A DNA stretch of 64,000 nucleotides from Massilia litorea (GTDB lineage Bacteria > Pseudomonadota > Gammaproteobacteria > Burkholderiales > Burkholderiaceae_D). Every line of letters begins with the position of its first letter. Position 1 is the stretch's first letter. Made by a program: the position numbers and the translations under genes. Under the pieces are notes generated by a model. That model was not told the DNA's origin and searched no databases. It worked only from the letters and a program-made list of their open reading frames with translations. The stretch covers positions 4,960,001 through 5,024,000 of the forward strand of contig NZ_CP062941.1 of NCBI RefSeq assembly GCF_015101885.1, in the 5' to 3' direction. This document shows positions 17,528 through 26,122 of this stretch, one piece after another.

Positions 17528-18988
17528 ATGCGCAATCCCACGGAAGGACAGAGTCAATCGGCTGCGGCCGACATCGTTACGGCGCCACAGCACTGGAGCC
17601 AAAATCGGCGCGATTTCCTGCGCATCCTCAGCTCGGGCGCACTGGCGGCCACGCTGGGGCCCCTCGCCGGCTGCAGCAGCAGCCATGCCGCGAGCCGCGC
17701 CGAGGAACTGCGCGCGCTGCTGCTGGCCGACGAACGCTTCTGGGCCGACGTCAACGCGATGTTCCCCCTGAATCCGGCCAAGCGCTTCATGAACATCGGC
17801 ACCGCCGGCGCGATGCCGAAGATCGCGCTCGACCTGTTCGACAGCGAAAACCGGGCCAAGGCCTTCGATTCCCTGAGCGGCTATACCAACCTGCTGACCG
17901 AACGGACCGAGGTCGCACCGGGCTTCGGCATCGATCCCGACGAGCTGGCCTTCTCGGCAAATACCTCCTCCGGCATGTGCCACGCGATTCTGGGCATCGG
18001 GTGGAACCCGGGCGACGTCGTCGTCACCACCAACCACGAGCACCCGGGCGGCAATGTCCCGCTGGCAATCGCCGAGGCGCGCTACGGCATCCAGATCGAG
18101 CGCGTTGCGCTCCCGGTCGGCAACAACCAGACCGCGCAGACCTATGTCACGCTGTTCGACGACCGCATCCGTGCATTGCGCACCCAGGGCAAGCGCGTGC
18201 GCGCGATGATGTTCTCGGCGCCGACCTACAAGACGGGTACCATGCTGCCGATCGCGGACCTGATGGAAGTGGCCAAGCGCCACGAGCTGATCAGCATCGT
18301 CGACGGCGCCCACCTGCCGGGCATGATGGCCTACCACTACGCCGACCTGGGCATGGACTTCATGTCCGGCGCCGGCCACAAATGGCAGTGCGGACCCGGC
18401 TCGACCGGCATCCTGGTGGTACGCAACAAGATCCGGGCCTCGAATCCGCTGCCGCTGCCGAACTGGTACCCGATCCACACCAGCAGCTGGGCGCCGCAGG
18501 CGCGCACCACGAACGGCACGGCCACCTACGACATCGGCTCGGTCATCACCTCCTGCGGCAGCCTGCACACCCCGATGTTCCACTCGCTGGTGTCCGCCTG
18601 CAAGTTGTGGGACCAGGTCGGCCGCAAGAAGATCGAGACCTACGACCTGACCCTGTCGGCCTACCTGAAGGAGCGCATCTGCGAAGTGTGGGGCACCGAC
18701 CGCCTGTATTCGCCGAAGGACGATCCGAAGCTGGTCTCGGCGCTGACCTCGTTCAATCCGTTCGTCAAGGCGGGCGACGTCGTCAACAGCGCCAAGTCGA
18801 ACGAATTCGTCGCGCGCATGCTGAGCGACTACAGCCCGGGCTTCGTGATCCGCAACGTCAACGTGCCGGTGGTCGGCGCGCCGAGCGACCATTACGTGGT
18901 GCGGATTTCGACCCACCTGTGGAGCAGCGTGGACGATATCGACAAGCTGGTGGCCGCCATGTTCGACCTCAGTAAAAAGATGGGCTAA
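17528..18988 (+). CDS. Tat-exported aminotransferase class V-fold PLP enzyme
   Basis: 486 residues from an ATG at 17528 after AGGAGACC. A twin-arginine signal (NRRDFLRILSSGALAAT) is followed by LAGCSSS, a lipobox, so it is probably a folded, PLP-loaded protein carried out by Tat and lipid-anchored. The catalytic core belongs to the class V/isopenicillin N epimerase-like group: NTSSGMCHAILGIGW, TTNHEHPGG, SIVDGAHLPGM, and the PLP lysine in SGAGHKWQCGPG. The reaction is unknown; candidates are epimerase, desulfurase or lyase. It forms an operon with the RidA lipoprotein upstream. Confidence 0.88.
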   Translation: MRNPTEGQSQSAAADIVTAPQHWSQNRRDFLRILSSGALAATLGPLAGCSSSHAASRAEELRALLLADERFWADVNAMFPLNPAKRFMNIGTAGAMPKIALDLFDSENRAKAFDSLSGYTNLLTERTEVAPGFGIDPDELAFSANTSSGMCHAILGIGWNPGDVVVTTNHEHPGGNVPLAIAEARYGIQIERVALPVGNNQTAQTYVTLFDDRIRALRTQGKRVRAMMFSAPTYKTGTMLPIADLMEVAKRHELISIVDGAHLPGMMAYHYADLGMDFMSGAGHKWQCGPGSTGILVVRNKIRASNPLPLPNWYPIHTSSWAPQARTTNGTATYDIGSVITSCGSLHTPMFHSLVSACKLWDQVGRKKIETYDLTLSAYLKERICEVWGTDRLYSPKDDPKLVSALTSFNPFVKAGDVVNSAKSNEFVARMLSDYSPGFVIRNVNVPVVGAPSDHYVVRISTHLWSSVDDIDKLVAAMFDLSKKMG

Positions 18989-19008
18989 GTTTTCTCATTC
19001 TCCCAAAG

Positions 19009-19031
19009 AGCCGCCGCGTGCGGCTTTTTTT
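19009..19031 (+). terminator. Intrinsic terminator after the PLP enzyme gene
   Basis: Stem AGCCGC, loop CGCGT, stem GCGGCT, followed by seven T. Confidence 0.92.
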
Positions 19032-19151
19032 GCGTCCGGCCAAATCTTCCTGCTTCTATTTGTCCCGAAAATGTATTCAACTGTCGCCAGAGTGTCCCTG
19101 TCTGTGCTTCCGAGCGATTGCTTCTATACAATATCGGAGGAGGAGAACAGC

Positions 19152-19838
19152 ATGTACCGAGTATTACTGGTGGAAGACGATGCGCGCCTGGCCGAGCTCG
19201 TTACTGAATATTTGTCCGGCTATGAATTCGCGGTCGAGCAGGTGGCGCGCGGCGACGAGGCGCTGGCACGCTTCCAGGCCTTCGCGCCCGATGTGGTCGT
19301 GCTCGACCTGATGCTGCCGGGACTGGACGGCATGGTCGTGTGCCGCCAGATCCGCGAGATCTCCGAGGTGCCGATCCTGATCCTCACCGCGCGCGAAGAT
19401 TCCTACGACGAAGTGTCGGGCCTGGAGCAAGGCGCGGACGATTTCGTGAACAAGCCGGTGCAGCCGCGCGTGCTGCTGGCGCGCCTGCGCGCCCTGCTGC
19501 GCCGCACCCAGCCGAAGGCGGCGCCAGAGAGCGGCGAACTGCTGTTCGGGGCCTTGCGCATCGTCGGCGCCGACCGCACCGTGTACTGGCGCGACGAACT
19601 GTGTGTGCTCAGCAATACCGAATACAAGCTGCTGCTGGTACTGGCCGAGGCCGCCGGGCGCGTACTCTCGCGCGACGAACTGCTCAAAAAGATGCGCGGC
19701 ATCGAGTTCGACGGGCTGGACCGCAGCATCGACAACTGCATCTCCAAGCTGCGCCGCAAGTTCGACGACGCCAAATCGGAAAAGATCAAGACGGTATGGG
19801 GCGAAGGATATCTATTCTCCCCTTCGGCCTGGGGCTAA
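19152..19838 (+). CDS. OmpR-family response regulator, RstA-like
   Basis: 228 residues from the ATG at 19152, preceded by GGAGGAG. The receiver domain (residues 1-115) has VEDDARL, the phosphoacceptor Asp in VVVLDLMLPGLDG and the Lys of NKPV. The OmpR/PhoB winged helix follows (about 130-225; NTEYKLLLVLAEAAGRVLSRDELL, RSIDNCISKLRRK). The sequence is closest in style to RstA. The likely partner kinase is at 22722, same strand, but a three-gene minus-strand operon lies between them. Confidence 0.9.
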   Translation: MYRVLLVEDDARLAELVTEYLSGYEFAVEQVARGDEALARFQAFAPDVVVLDLMLPGLDGMVVCRQIREISEVPILILTAREDSYDEVSGLEQGADDFVNKPVQPRVLLARLRALLRRTQPKAAPESGELLFGALRIVGADRTVYWRDELCVLSNTEYKLLLVLAEAAGRVLSRDELLKKMRGIEFDGLDRSIDNCISKLRRKFDDAKSEKIKTVWGEGYLFSPSAWG

Positions 19839-19853
19839 GAGGAACGGGCCTGG

Positions 19854-19882
19854 TAGGGCGGGCTCTCCGAGCCCACCCTACG
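19854..19882. repeat. REP-like palindrome 3 (symmetric)
   Basis: TAGGGCGGGC-TCTCCG-AGCCCACCCTACG. Both ends carry the TAGGG arm. It is a single copy between the convergent response regulator and beta-lactamase genes. Confidence 0.8.
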
Positions 19883-19975
19883 GTACGCGGCTATTACGGC
19901 TTGATTGACTGGCACGGGGCCACCGGCCCCTGCGGATCGCCAGACACAAGTTGCCCGGCGTGTTCATGCGATTGC

Positions 19976-20755
19976 CTACAGCAGGCCCAGCGCCTGCAGG
20001 CTGGCCTTGCCCAGCGGTACGCGCCTGGCGCCGGTCGCATCGTCCGGGATGTCGAGATTGAGCGCGAAGGTATAGAGCTTGCCGTCCTTTTTGACCCAGC
20101 CCACCCACCAGCCGATTTCCTTGCCGTCGGGCGGCACGCCCCAGCCGGTCTTCGCGTACAGCTCGGCACTGCCCTCCTGGCGCAGGATCTCGCGCACCGC
20201 GGCCATCGCCGCTTTCGGCACCGGCAACTTGTCCTGCACCAGCTTGTCGAGGAAGACGGTCTGCTCGACAGCGCTGATTTTCAAGGGTCCCTCGAGCCAG
20301 AAGGTATCGACCACGGTGCCTGGGTCCATGTTGCCGTAGTCGAATTGGCGCAGGCTCGATCGCATGCGCTCGAGGCCGATTCGGCGCGCCAGGCCCTGGT
20401 AGACCGGCACGTTCGAGATGCGGATTGCATCGCGCAGCGACATGTCGTGCGCCCATTCGGGACGGCGCGTAGGCCCGCCGCCGTAGGGCAGCACCTGGTC
20501 GACGTTCGCCACCACGCCGGTCGCCAGGCCAATCAAACTGTTCGGGATCTTGTAGGTCGAGGCCGGGATATAGCGCGTTTCGGCGCGCCGGCGGTCGTGC
20601 ACCGTGTAGCTGTCCTGGGCGAGGTCGTGCACGATGAAGGTGCCGGATACGTTTTCCTGCCTGAACAGCCGGGCCAGTTCGGGACTTTCCTTCCATTCGG
20701 CAGCCTGGCCGATCAGGCAGGCGGGCAGGAGGACCAGGGCAAGAAGGCGACGCAT
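19976..20755 (-). CDS. Class D (OXA-type) beta-lactamase
   Basis: 259 residues with a signal peptide ending near GQAA. All class D motifs are present at the usual spacing: STYK at residues 66-69 (nucleophile Ser66, Lys to be carboxylated), SNV at 114-116, YGN at 140-142, Trp in DTFWLEG at 153, and KTG at 202-204. It should therefore be a catalytically competent periplasmic serine beta-lactamase; the substrate range cannot be predicted. It is the last gene of an operon with the unknown exported protein and the MipA/OmpV-like protein. It sits in a chromosomal context with no mobile element nearby, which suggests an intrinsic gene. Confidence 0.93.
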   Translation of the reverse strand: MRRLLALVLLPACLIGQAAEWKESPELARLFRQENVSGTFIVHDLAQDSYTVHDRRRAETRYIPASTYKIPNSLIGLATGVVANVDQVLPYGGGPTRRPEWAHDMSLRDAIRISNVPVYQGLARRIGLERMRSSLRQFDYGNMDPGTVVDTFWLEGPLKISAVEQTVFLDKLVQDKLPVPKAAMAAVREILRQEGSAELYAKTGWGVPPDGKEIGWWVGWVKKDGKLYTFALNLDIPDDATGARRVPLGKASLQALGLL

Positions 20756-20764
20756 AGTGAATCC

Positions 20765-21460
20765 TTATTCGAAGAGCGGCACGATCGCCAGCGGTGGATA
20801 GGCCGTCACCACCTGCACCCGCTCGTTGCCGGCGAAGCGGTACAGCACGGTCGGGAAACTGTCGTCGGCATCGCCCGGAAACGCGACCGCCGGGGCGATC
20901 GGCAGGCTCGCATCGGAGCCGTCCGGACGGTGCACGCGCACGCCGGCCTCGGCCGCCCGCTTGGCGAACACGAAGCGCACGCCTCCGCACTGGCGCGTGC
21001 GCAACGAACCGTCGCCGTAGCGGGCAAAACCGAGCGCCTGTTCGCAGGCGGCGCGCAGCTCGCCATCCTCGTAGACGCCGTCGGACTGGGGCGCGATCGA
21101 GACCCGCGGACGCACCGCGAAGCTGCCGATCTTGCGGCTCAGCAGCAGGGCAACGTTTTCGTCGTAGGCGCCCTTGAGCAGGGGGAAAGGCGTGCGGCCA
21201 AGCGGATCGAGCGGCAGGTTGACCTGGTTGGTCTTGCCGGCCAGCGTCAGCTGCAAGCCATCGATCGAGGCGCTGCGGTCCTGGGGCGCGACCTGTAGGT
21301 GGCTTTGCAGGAAGTTCTTCGGCCCGCCATATTTCTCGAACACCACCATGGCGCGGTAGGCGTCGCGGTAGCTGACCCAGTCGCCGGCGCAGGCGGGCGC
21401 TGCCGACAGCGCGACCAGCGACAGGGTACAACAGGCAGTGAGATGGCGGGCCAGGGGCAT
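20765..21460 (-). CDS. Exported protein of unknown function in the beta-lactamase operon
   Basis: 231 residues from the ATG at 21460, 2 bp after the stop of the MipA-like gene; a longer reading frame upstream only overlaps that gene. Signal peptide ends near PACAGDW. The mature part starts WVSYRDAYRAMVVFEKYGGPKNFL and has two cysteines (RAACEQAL, RTRQCGGVRF). No family is recognised. Tight spacing to both neighbours (2 bp and 9 bp) implies co-expression with the outer-membrane MipA-like protein and the beta-lactamase, suggesting a shared envelope role. Confidence 0.75.
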   Translation of the reverse strand: MPLARHLTACCTLSLVALSAAPACAGDWVSYRDAYRAMVVFEKYGGPKNFLQSHLQVAPQDRSASIDGLQLTLAGKTNQVNLPLDPLGRTPFPLLKGAYDENVALLLSRKIGSFAVRPRVSIAPQSDGVYEDGELRAACEQALGFARYGDGSLRTRQCGGVRFVFAKRAAEAGVRVHRPDGSDASLPIAPAVAFPGDADDSFPTVLYRFAGNERVQVVTAYPPLAIVPLFE

Positions 21461-21462
21461 CG

Positions 21463-22308
21463 TCAGAAGCGGTAGGCGATGGCGGTGGAAACCGTCAGGT
21501 TGGTGGGCCGCTCGACGAGCGGGCTCAGGCGGGCACTGCCCAGCAGGCGGGTGGCCTGCAGGCTGGAAGTCAGCATCCAGGACGGCGACCAGGCCCAGTT
21601 CCAGCGCGCACCCAGGCGCGCATCCTTGAGGCCGCCGGCCGCATCGAACATGGGCAGGCCGCTGGCATACGAATCGTCCTCGCTCACGCCGAAGAACGCC
21701 ATGTTGTAGCGCCGGTTGGCAAAGCTCACGCCGGCGTCGAGGGCGATCCGGTGGTGGGGGCCGAGTGCCAGCGCCAGCCGCTGCACGCCGAGTTCGAGCT
21801 TCATGCCGTCGCGCGCGTTGTCGGCGCCGTACAGCAGGCTGCTCGTCAGGCGCCAGGCGGGCGTCAGGTAATAGTTCAGGAAGCCCCCGCCCTGCATGCG
21901 GCCGTGGATGACGGGCATGCCGGACAGCCGGTTGTCGCTGGAGGCGGCCAGCGGCATGGCGACCAGGCTGAAGCGAGCGTTGCCGATGCCGCCGAGCTGC
22001 GCGCCCTCGCCTCCCGCATCGCGCCGCGGCTGCCATTCCAGCAAAGGGCCGAATTCAAGCTGCGGACTACGCGCCAGGTGGACGCCGGCACGCATGCCGG
22101 ACACGAACAAGCCGTTGCTCAGCTGGACCTGCAGCACCGGCAGCGCCTTGCGTTCGGTCTCGTGTGAACCCTGGTAGCGCGCGCCCGATATCACGCCCAG
22201 CCCGACATACATGTCGCGGCTGCCGTCGGGCATCGGGTTGGTCGCCGGCGTCTGCGCACAGGCTGTGCTCGTGACAGCGGCAAGCGCCAGGGCGAAAAAC
22301 TTGGTCAT
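21463..22308 (-). CDS. MipA/OmpV family outer-membrane protein
   Basis: 281 residues with a signal peptide (cleavage near ACAQ) and alternating hydrophobic strands typical of an outer-membrane barrel, ending in the C-terminal Phe motif AIAYRF. The start of the mature protein (MYVGLGVISGARYQGS) and GIGNARFSL-like turns match MipA/OmpV. E. coli MipA scaffolds murein enzymes; other members are porin-like. Family members are often encoded beside RstAB/OmpR-type two-component genes, as here, and this gene leads the operon ending in the beta-lactamase. Confidence 0.85.
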   Translation of the reverse strand: MTKFFALALAAVTSTACAQTPATNPMPDGSRDMYVGLGVISGARYQGSHETERKALPVLQVQLSNGLFVSGMRAGVHLARSPQLEFGPLLEWQPRRDAGGEGAQLGGIGNARFSLVAMPLAASSDNRLSGMPVIHGRMQGGGFLNYYLTPAWRLTSSLLYGADNARDGMKLELGVQRLALALGPHHRIALDAGVSFANRRYNMAFFGVSEDDSYASGLPMFDAAGGLKDARLGARWNWAWSPSWMLTSSLQATRLLGSARLSPLVERPTNLTVSTAIAYRF

Positions 22309-22721
22309 GGTCGGGAGATCGGAAGCTCAGGTGCCGGTATTTTACGTTGAGGCAAGCCCAGCTCCCAAGTATCGTGTTTTGCCTGTGTGCAAAATCGTTA
22401 CAAGCGGCCGCGCCGGTGGACCGGAGCGGCGGCGATCGGCGCGGCGCGGCGCGGCGCCGGCGTCACCCTGTCGGCCACGCGCCGGACCGGCGGCGGCCTG
22501 AATAAAAAAGCCCACCGACACTCGCATGTCGAGTGGGCAAACGGAAAACCTGATACGAAACATCTTAACGGGTAAAAACTTTCCGAAGTCTCATGAACTG
22601 TCGATCAATTGTCGCGAATTTGTAAGCTGGCAAGGTCATGTGTGCTCCGTTACAATGCCGATGGGAGAAAACCAATGTTTCTGAAACGAGAAGGCAACCG
22701 GCAAACAGCGGGAGTGCCCGG
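22309..22721. other. Intergenic region between divergent MipA-like gene and sensor kinase
   Basis: About 410 bp that should hold the promoters of both divergent transcripts. It also contains a terminator-like hairpin oriented for the minus strand (22503-22538). Short open frames here, such as 22565-22789 on the minus strand, overlap the kinase start and look non-coding. A GC-rich stretch with GGCGCGGCGCGG repeats is at 22435-22460. Confidence 0.5.
22503..22538 (-). terminator. Orphan terminator-like hairpin
   Basis: On the minus strand, GCCCACTCGACA pairs with TGTCGGTGGGC (one bulge) around a six-base loop, followed by a run of six T. No annotated minus-strand gene ends here, so it may close a short untranslated transcript starting near 22700. 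Confidence 0.6.
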
Positions 22722-24026
22722 GTGAACCGGATCTTTTTCCGTTTCTTCATGCTGGTCATGCTGTCGATCACGGCGGCGACCTTCGTCATCTATTTCGCCA
22801 TGAGCCGGCTGTTCGGCGACCCGCTGGAAGACATCGCGCGGCGCCAGTCCTCGGCCCAGATTTTCCTGATCGAACAATATGTCGACGCCGCGCCCGCCGA
22901 CGAATGGCTGGCGCGCCTGAACCGGGTACGCGAGGTGTCCGGCACCCGCTTCGACCTGATCCCCCTGCCGAAGGCGCGCTCCTTCCTCCCTGCCGTCGAT
23001 CTCGGCGCCCTCGACCGCGGCGAGGTCGTGCTCGATGTCGAGGGCAAGTCCTTCTACCGCCGCGTCGACCTCAAGGGCGAGCGCTATATCGGCAGCGAAG
23101 ACGATGTCATCCACGTGCAGGACTTGCCGATCGACGTCAGCCTGGCCTTGCAGATGGAAGCCGTGCGCTATGTGATCGTGGCCCTGGCCCTGCTGGTGCC
23201 GATCGCCCTGTGGTCGCGCTCGCACTGGCAGGGCCTGCAGTCGCTGTCGCGCGTGGCCGACGAATTCGGCGCCGGCAAGCTGTCGGCGCGGGCGCACATG
23301 CAAGCCTCGGCCAGTATCTATCCGCTGGCCGAACGGATCGACCACATGGCCGACCGCATCGAGGCGCTGCTGGTGTCGCAAAAAAACCTGCTGCACTCGG
23401 TCTCGCACGAACTGCGCACGCCAATCGCACGCCTCGAATTCGCGCTCGAACTGCTGGACGCGAAGGCGCTCGACCCCGCCCTCAAGAAACGCATCGCCGC
23501 GATGGAGGGCGACGTGCTGGAACTGAACAGCCTGGTCAACGAATTGCTGGGCATGGCGCGGCTCGACAGCGAGCAGGCGCTCTACCTCGACACCGTGGAC
23601 GTGGCCGCGCTGTTACGGTCGGCGAAGGCGGCGCTGCCGCCCGGGCAGCCTGTTGTCGGCGTCGACGCCACTCCGGATGCGGGCACGGTCGAGGCCGATG
23701 CGCGGCTGCTCGGGCGGGCGCTGTCGAACCTGCTCAGGAATGCGCAGAAATATGCGGCCTCGACGATCCGGATGACGGCGCGGCGCGAAGCCGGGCGCGT
23801 GGTGCTTGCGGTGGAGGATGACGGGCCCGGGATTCCGGTCGAGGAGCGCGAGCGGATCTTCGAGCCGTTTTATCGGCTCGATCGCAGCAGGGACCGGGCG
23901 ACCGGGGGATTCGGGCTGGGGTTGTCGATTGCGCGCAAGGCGGTAGTGCGGCATGGGGGGAGCTTGACGGTGGAAGCGTCGGAGCTGGGGGGAGCAAGGT
24001 TTGTGGTGGTGTTGCCGCAGGGTTGA
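22722..24026 (+). CDS. Sensor histidine kinase, RstB-like
   Basis: 434 residues from a GTG at 22722 with GGAG 7 bases upstream; the frame extends to 22638, but the first membrane helix ([21 protein letters not shown]) starts right after the GTG. It has a periplasmic sensor region to about residue 140, a second helix ([14 protein letters not shown]), HAMP, HisKA with phosphoacceptor His229 in [13 protein letters not shown], and an ATPase domain with [27 protein letters not shown] and [13 protein letters not shown]. It probably pairs with the RstA-like regulator at 19152. Confidence 0.9.
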   Translation: MNRIFFRFFMLVMLSITAATFVIYFAMSRLFGDPLEDIARRQSSAQIFLIEQYVDAAPADEWLARLNRVREVSGTRFDLIPLPKARSFLPAVDLGALDRGEVVLDVEGKSFYRRVDLKGERYIGSEDDVIHVQDLPIDVSLALQMEAVRYVIVALALLVPIALWSRSHWQGLQSLSRVADEFGAGKLSARAHMQASASIYPLAERIDHMADRIEALLVSQKNLLHSVSHELRTPIARLEFALELLDAKALDPALKKRIAAMEGDVLELNSLVNELLGMARLDSEQALYLDTVDVAALLRSAKAALPPGQPVVGVDATPDAGTVEADARLLGRALSNLLRNAQKYAASTIRMTARREAGRVVLAVEDDGPGIPVEERERIFEPFYRLDRSRDRATGGFGLGLSIARKAVVRHGGSLTVEASELGGARFVVVLPQG

Positions 24027-24053
24027 TGCGTTTCGATGTGCCGGCGTTTGAAC

Positions 24054-24080
24054 GCGTGGGCTCGGGAGTCCACCCTACGT
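24054..24080 (-). repeat. REP-like palindrome 4 (reverse)
   Basis: CGCGTGGGC-TCGGGAG-TCCACCCTACG, with one arm mismatch. It is paired with copy 5 between convergent genes. Confidence 0.85.
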
Positions 24081-24099
24081 TACGCGACGGCTAACGATA

Positions 24100-24127
24100 C
24101 GTAGGGTGGGCTCCCGAGCCCACGCGG
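24100..24127 (+). repeat. REP-like palindrome 5 (forward, CTC type)
   Basis: CGTAGGGTGGGC-TCCCGA-GCCCACGCGG. It faces copy 4, only 20 bp away, so the pair can form a cruciform. Confidence 0.87.
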
Positions 24128-24157
24128 TACAGCGCCCGCATATCGAAACGCAAGTAA

Positions 24158-24472
24158 CTATTTGCTCTCCGGTTTCACGTGCGTAAAGCCGTACCACAGG
24201 TGCTCCCACCAGTGCGCGCGCGAGCGGACGGTGTAGAGGCAGGCCTTGTCGACGCCGCTCTTGAAGACCGGGTCCTGGCACTTGTTCGTCATCAGGGCGT
24301 AGCGCTGGTTCTCCGCATTGACGAGGGCAATGCAGAGCCAGATGACGAGGCCGAACAGGATGACGGCCAGCGACCAGGCCACGTGGTTCACGTGGCTGAT
24401 CTCGAACAAGTCCTCTTCGCGAGGGCGGGCGCCCTCGTACATTTCCAGGACTTTGCGTTCACCGTCGCTCAT
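24158..24472 (-). CDS. Small membrane protein of unknown function downstream of dsbA
   Basis: 104 residues. The N-terminal 30 are hydrophilic and acidic, then one membrane helix (about 32-52, AWSLAVILFGLVIWLCIALV). A C-terminal part with two cysteines follows (NKCQDPVF, KACLYTVRS) that would lie in the periplasm. The ATG overlaps the dsbA stop (ATGA), so the two are translationally coupled and this protein may be a DsbA substrate or partner. No family is recognised. Confidence 0.75.
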   Translation of the reverse strand: MSDGERKVLEMYEGARPREEDLFEISHVNHVAWSLAVILFGLVIWLCIALVNAENQRYALMTNKCQDPVFKSGVDKACLYTVRSRAHWWEHLWYGFTHVKPESK

Positions 24473-25134
24473 TTCGTGGCAGCTGCTTTCGCGACCAGCG
24501 CATCGAGGACCTGGAAGCTTGCCTGCAGCATCTGGTTGCGGTCATTGATCTTGAGCTTCTCGGCCACCTGGCCCGGCGAGGTCTGGTACTTGCCGTCGAC
24601 GATCAGGGTCGGGGTGCCGCTGACCTGGTAGCTGGTGGCGGTCTGTCCCAGGCGGCGCAGCTTGGTCATGACGCCGAAGGAATTCCAGGTTTCCATGAAC
24701 TTGGCCTTGTCGACGCCGTTCTTGGTCACCCAGTCGATGATCTGGTCGTCCTTCATCAGGCGGATACGCTGGACGTGGACCGCGTTCAGGATCTTCGGAT
24801 GCAATTCGGCTTCCTTGCCCATCGCTTCGAGCGTCAGGAACAGGTGCGCTTCCGGATCGGCCACGCCCTGGAACGGCAGGTGGATGCGGCGGAAGTTGAC
24901 CTTGTCGGCGTTCTTCTTCGCCCAGTCGACCATGCTCGCTTCCAGCGCGTAGCAGGCCGGGCAGTGGTAGGCGAAGAACTCGATGACTTCGACCTTCTTG
25001 CCGACAGCCTGGACCGGCTGCGGCGACGACAGCGTCGTGTATTCGACCCCGTTCTGCGGATTGGTGGGCGAAGCGAAAGCGGTGCTGGCGACCAGGCTGG
25101 CGGCAACGAGGGCGAAACGCAGGGAACGGCGCAT
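24469..25134 (-). CDS. dsbA: Thiol:disulfide interchange protein DsbA/DsbL family
   Basis: 221 residues from the ATG at 25134, giving a signal peptide that ends at AFAS; the frame continues to 25185 without need. A periplasmic oxidase that introduces disulfides. The active site is CPAC in EFFAYHCPACYALE (near residue 55), where E. coli DsbA has CPHC; the cis-Pro loop is VSGTPTLIVDGKY. The change of His to Ala in the CxxC spacing should make the disulfide less oxidising. The small membrane protein gene is directly downstream with overlap. Confidence 0.93.
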   Translation of the reverse strand: MRRSLRFALVAASLVASTAFASPTNPQNGVEYTTLSSPQPVQAVGKKVEVIEFFAYHCPACYALEASMVDWAKKNADKVNFRRIHLPFQGVADPEAHLFLTLEAMGKEAELHPKILNAVHVQRIRLMKDDQIIDWVTKNGVDKAKFMETWNSFGVMTKLRRLGQTATSYQVSGTPTLIVDGKYQTSPGQVAEKLKINDRNQMLQASFQVLDALVAKAAATK

Positions 25135-25249
25135 AGTGAAGATCCTTCTTGTTTGGAATTGAAGAAAACGACGCGAGATTACCACTTTTTAGCCCCCGCC
25201 TAGAAGGAGCGCGCCGTTTTTTGCATTTGCTTACCGCTGTAACGCGCGC

Positions 25250-26122
25250 TTACCTGCGTGCGCGCGCCTCTTCCAGGCGCGTGCAGAGCACCGCCGCGCC
25301 ATCGACCACCCGCGGTCCGGGCCGCGTGATCATTTCCTCGTCCAGCGTGAACAGGTTGTTGCGGCGCACGGCCGTCATGCCGCGGTAGGGCTGCCAGATC
25401 GACAGCCCGCGGTCCTGCGGCGTGTAGAGTTTGCCGCCGACGATGGCTTCCGGGTCCGCCTGCACGACCGCCTCGAGGCTGACCTGGGGGGCGATCGTTT
25501 TCAGGTCCCCGAAAATATTCCGGCCGCCGCAGAGGCGGATCGCGTCGCTGGCGATCTGCTCGCCGTTGAGCGTGAACAGGGGGTTGTCCCAGGCCTGGTA
25601 GAACACGGTGACTGGCGGGCGGCTCGCATAGCGCGTGCGCAGGCCGTTCACTTTGGCGCGGAACTGGGCGGCGGCGGCGGCGGCCGTCGGTTCGGTGCCG
25701 AGCAGGCGGCCGAAGCGCAGCAGGCTGCTCTCGACCGTCTCGAAACTGTGCGGCTCGCTGTAAAAGACCGGAATGCCGAGGCTCGCCAACTGGGCGATCT
25801 GGCGCGCCGTGTTCCCGCTCTGCCAGACGATGAGCAGGTCCGGTTTCAGCGCGATCACGCGCTCGAGGTCGATCTGGCTGTCCGAGCCGATCAGCGGAAT
25901 CTTGCGCGCCTCGAGCGGGTAATCGCTGTAGTTCATGGCGCCGATGATGCGCGCCCCGCCGCCGGCCGCGAACAGCAGTTCGGTCACGTGCGGCGCCATC
26001 GAGATCACGCGCTGCGCCGGCCGCGCCAGCACGACCTGTTTGCCGCTGTCGTCGACCACGCTGAGCGCCGCCTGCGCGAGCGTGCTGCACAGCGCCAGCA
26101 GCGCAAACAGGATGGTTTTCAT
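25250..26122 (-). CDS. btuF: Vitamin B12-binding periplasmic protein
   Basis: 290 residues from the ATG at 26122, which overlaps the stop of btuD (ATGA). Signal peptide ends near AQAA. The type III binding-protein fold begins LARPAQRVISMAPHVTELLFAAGGGARIIGA, with DYPLEARKIPLIGS and LERVIALKPDLLIVW, as in BtuF. Binds cobalamin in the periplasm and hands it to BtuCD. Last gene of the riboswitch-controlled btuB-btuC-btuD-btuF operon. Confidence 0.92.
   Translation of the reverse strand: MKTILFALLALCSTLAQAALSVVDDSGKQVVLARPAQRVISMAPHVTELLFAAGGGARIIGAMNYSDYPLEARKIPLIGSDSQIDLERVIALKPDLLIVWQSGNTARQIAQLASLGIPVFYSEPHSFETVESSLLRFGRLLGTEPTAAAAAAQFRAKVNGLRTRYASRPPVTVFYQAWDNPLFTLNGEQIASDAIRLCGGRNIFGDLKTIAPQVSLEAVVQADPEAIVGGKLYTPQDRGLSIWQPYRGMTAVRRNNLFTLDEEMITRPGPRVVDGAAVLCTRLEEARARR

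Noticed and set aside
22565..22789. Minus-strand frame of 74 codons before the kinase gene
   Set aside because: It overlaps the start of the kinase gene, has no ribosome site and no protein-like composition.
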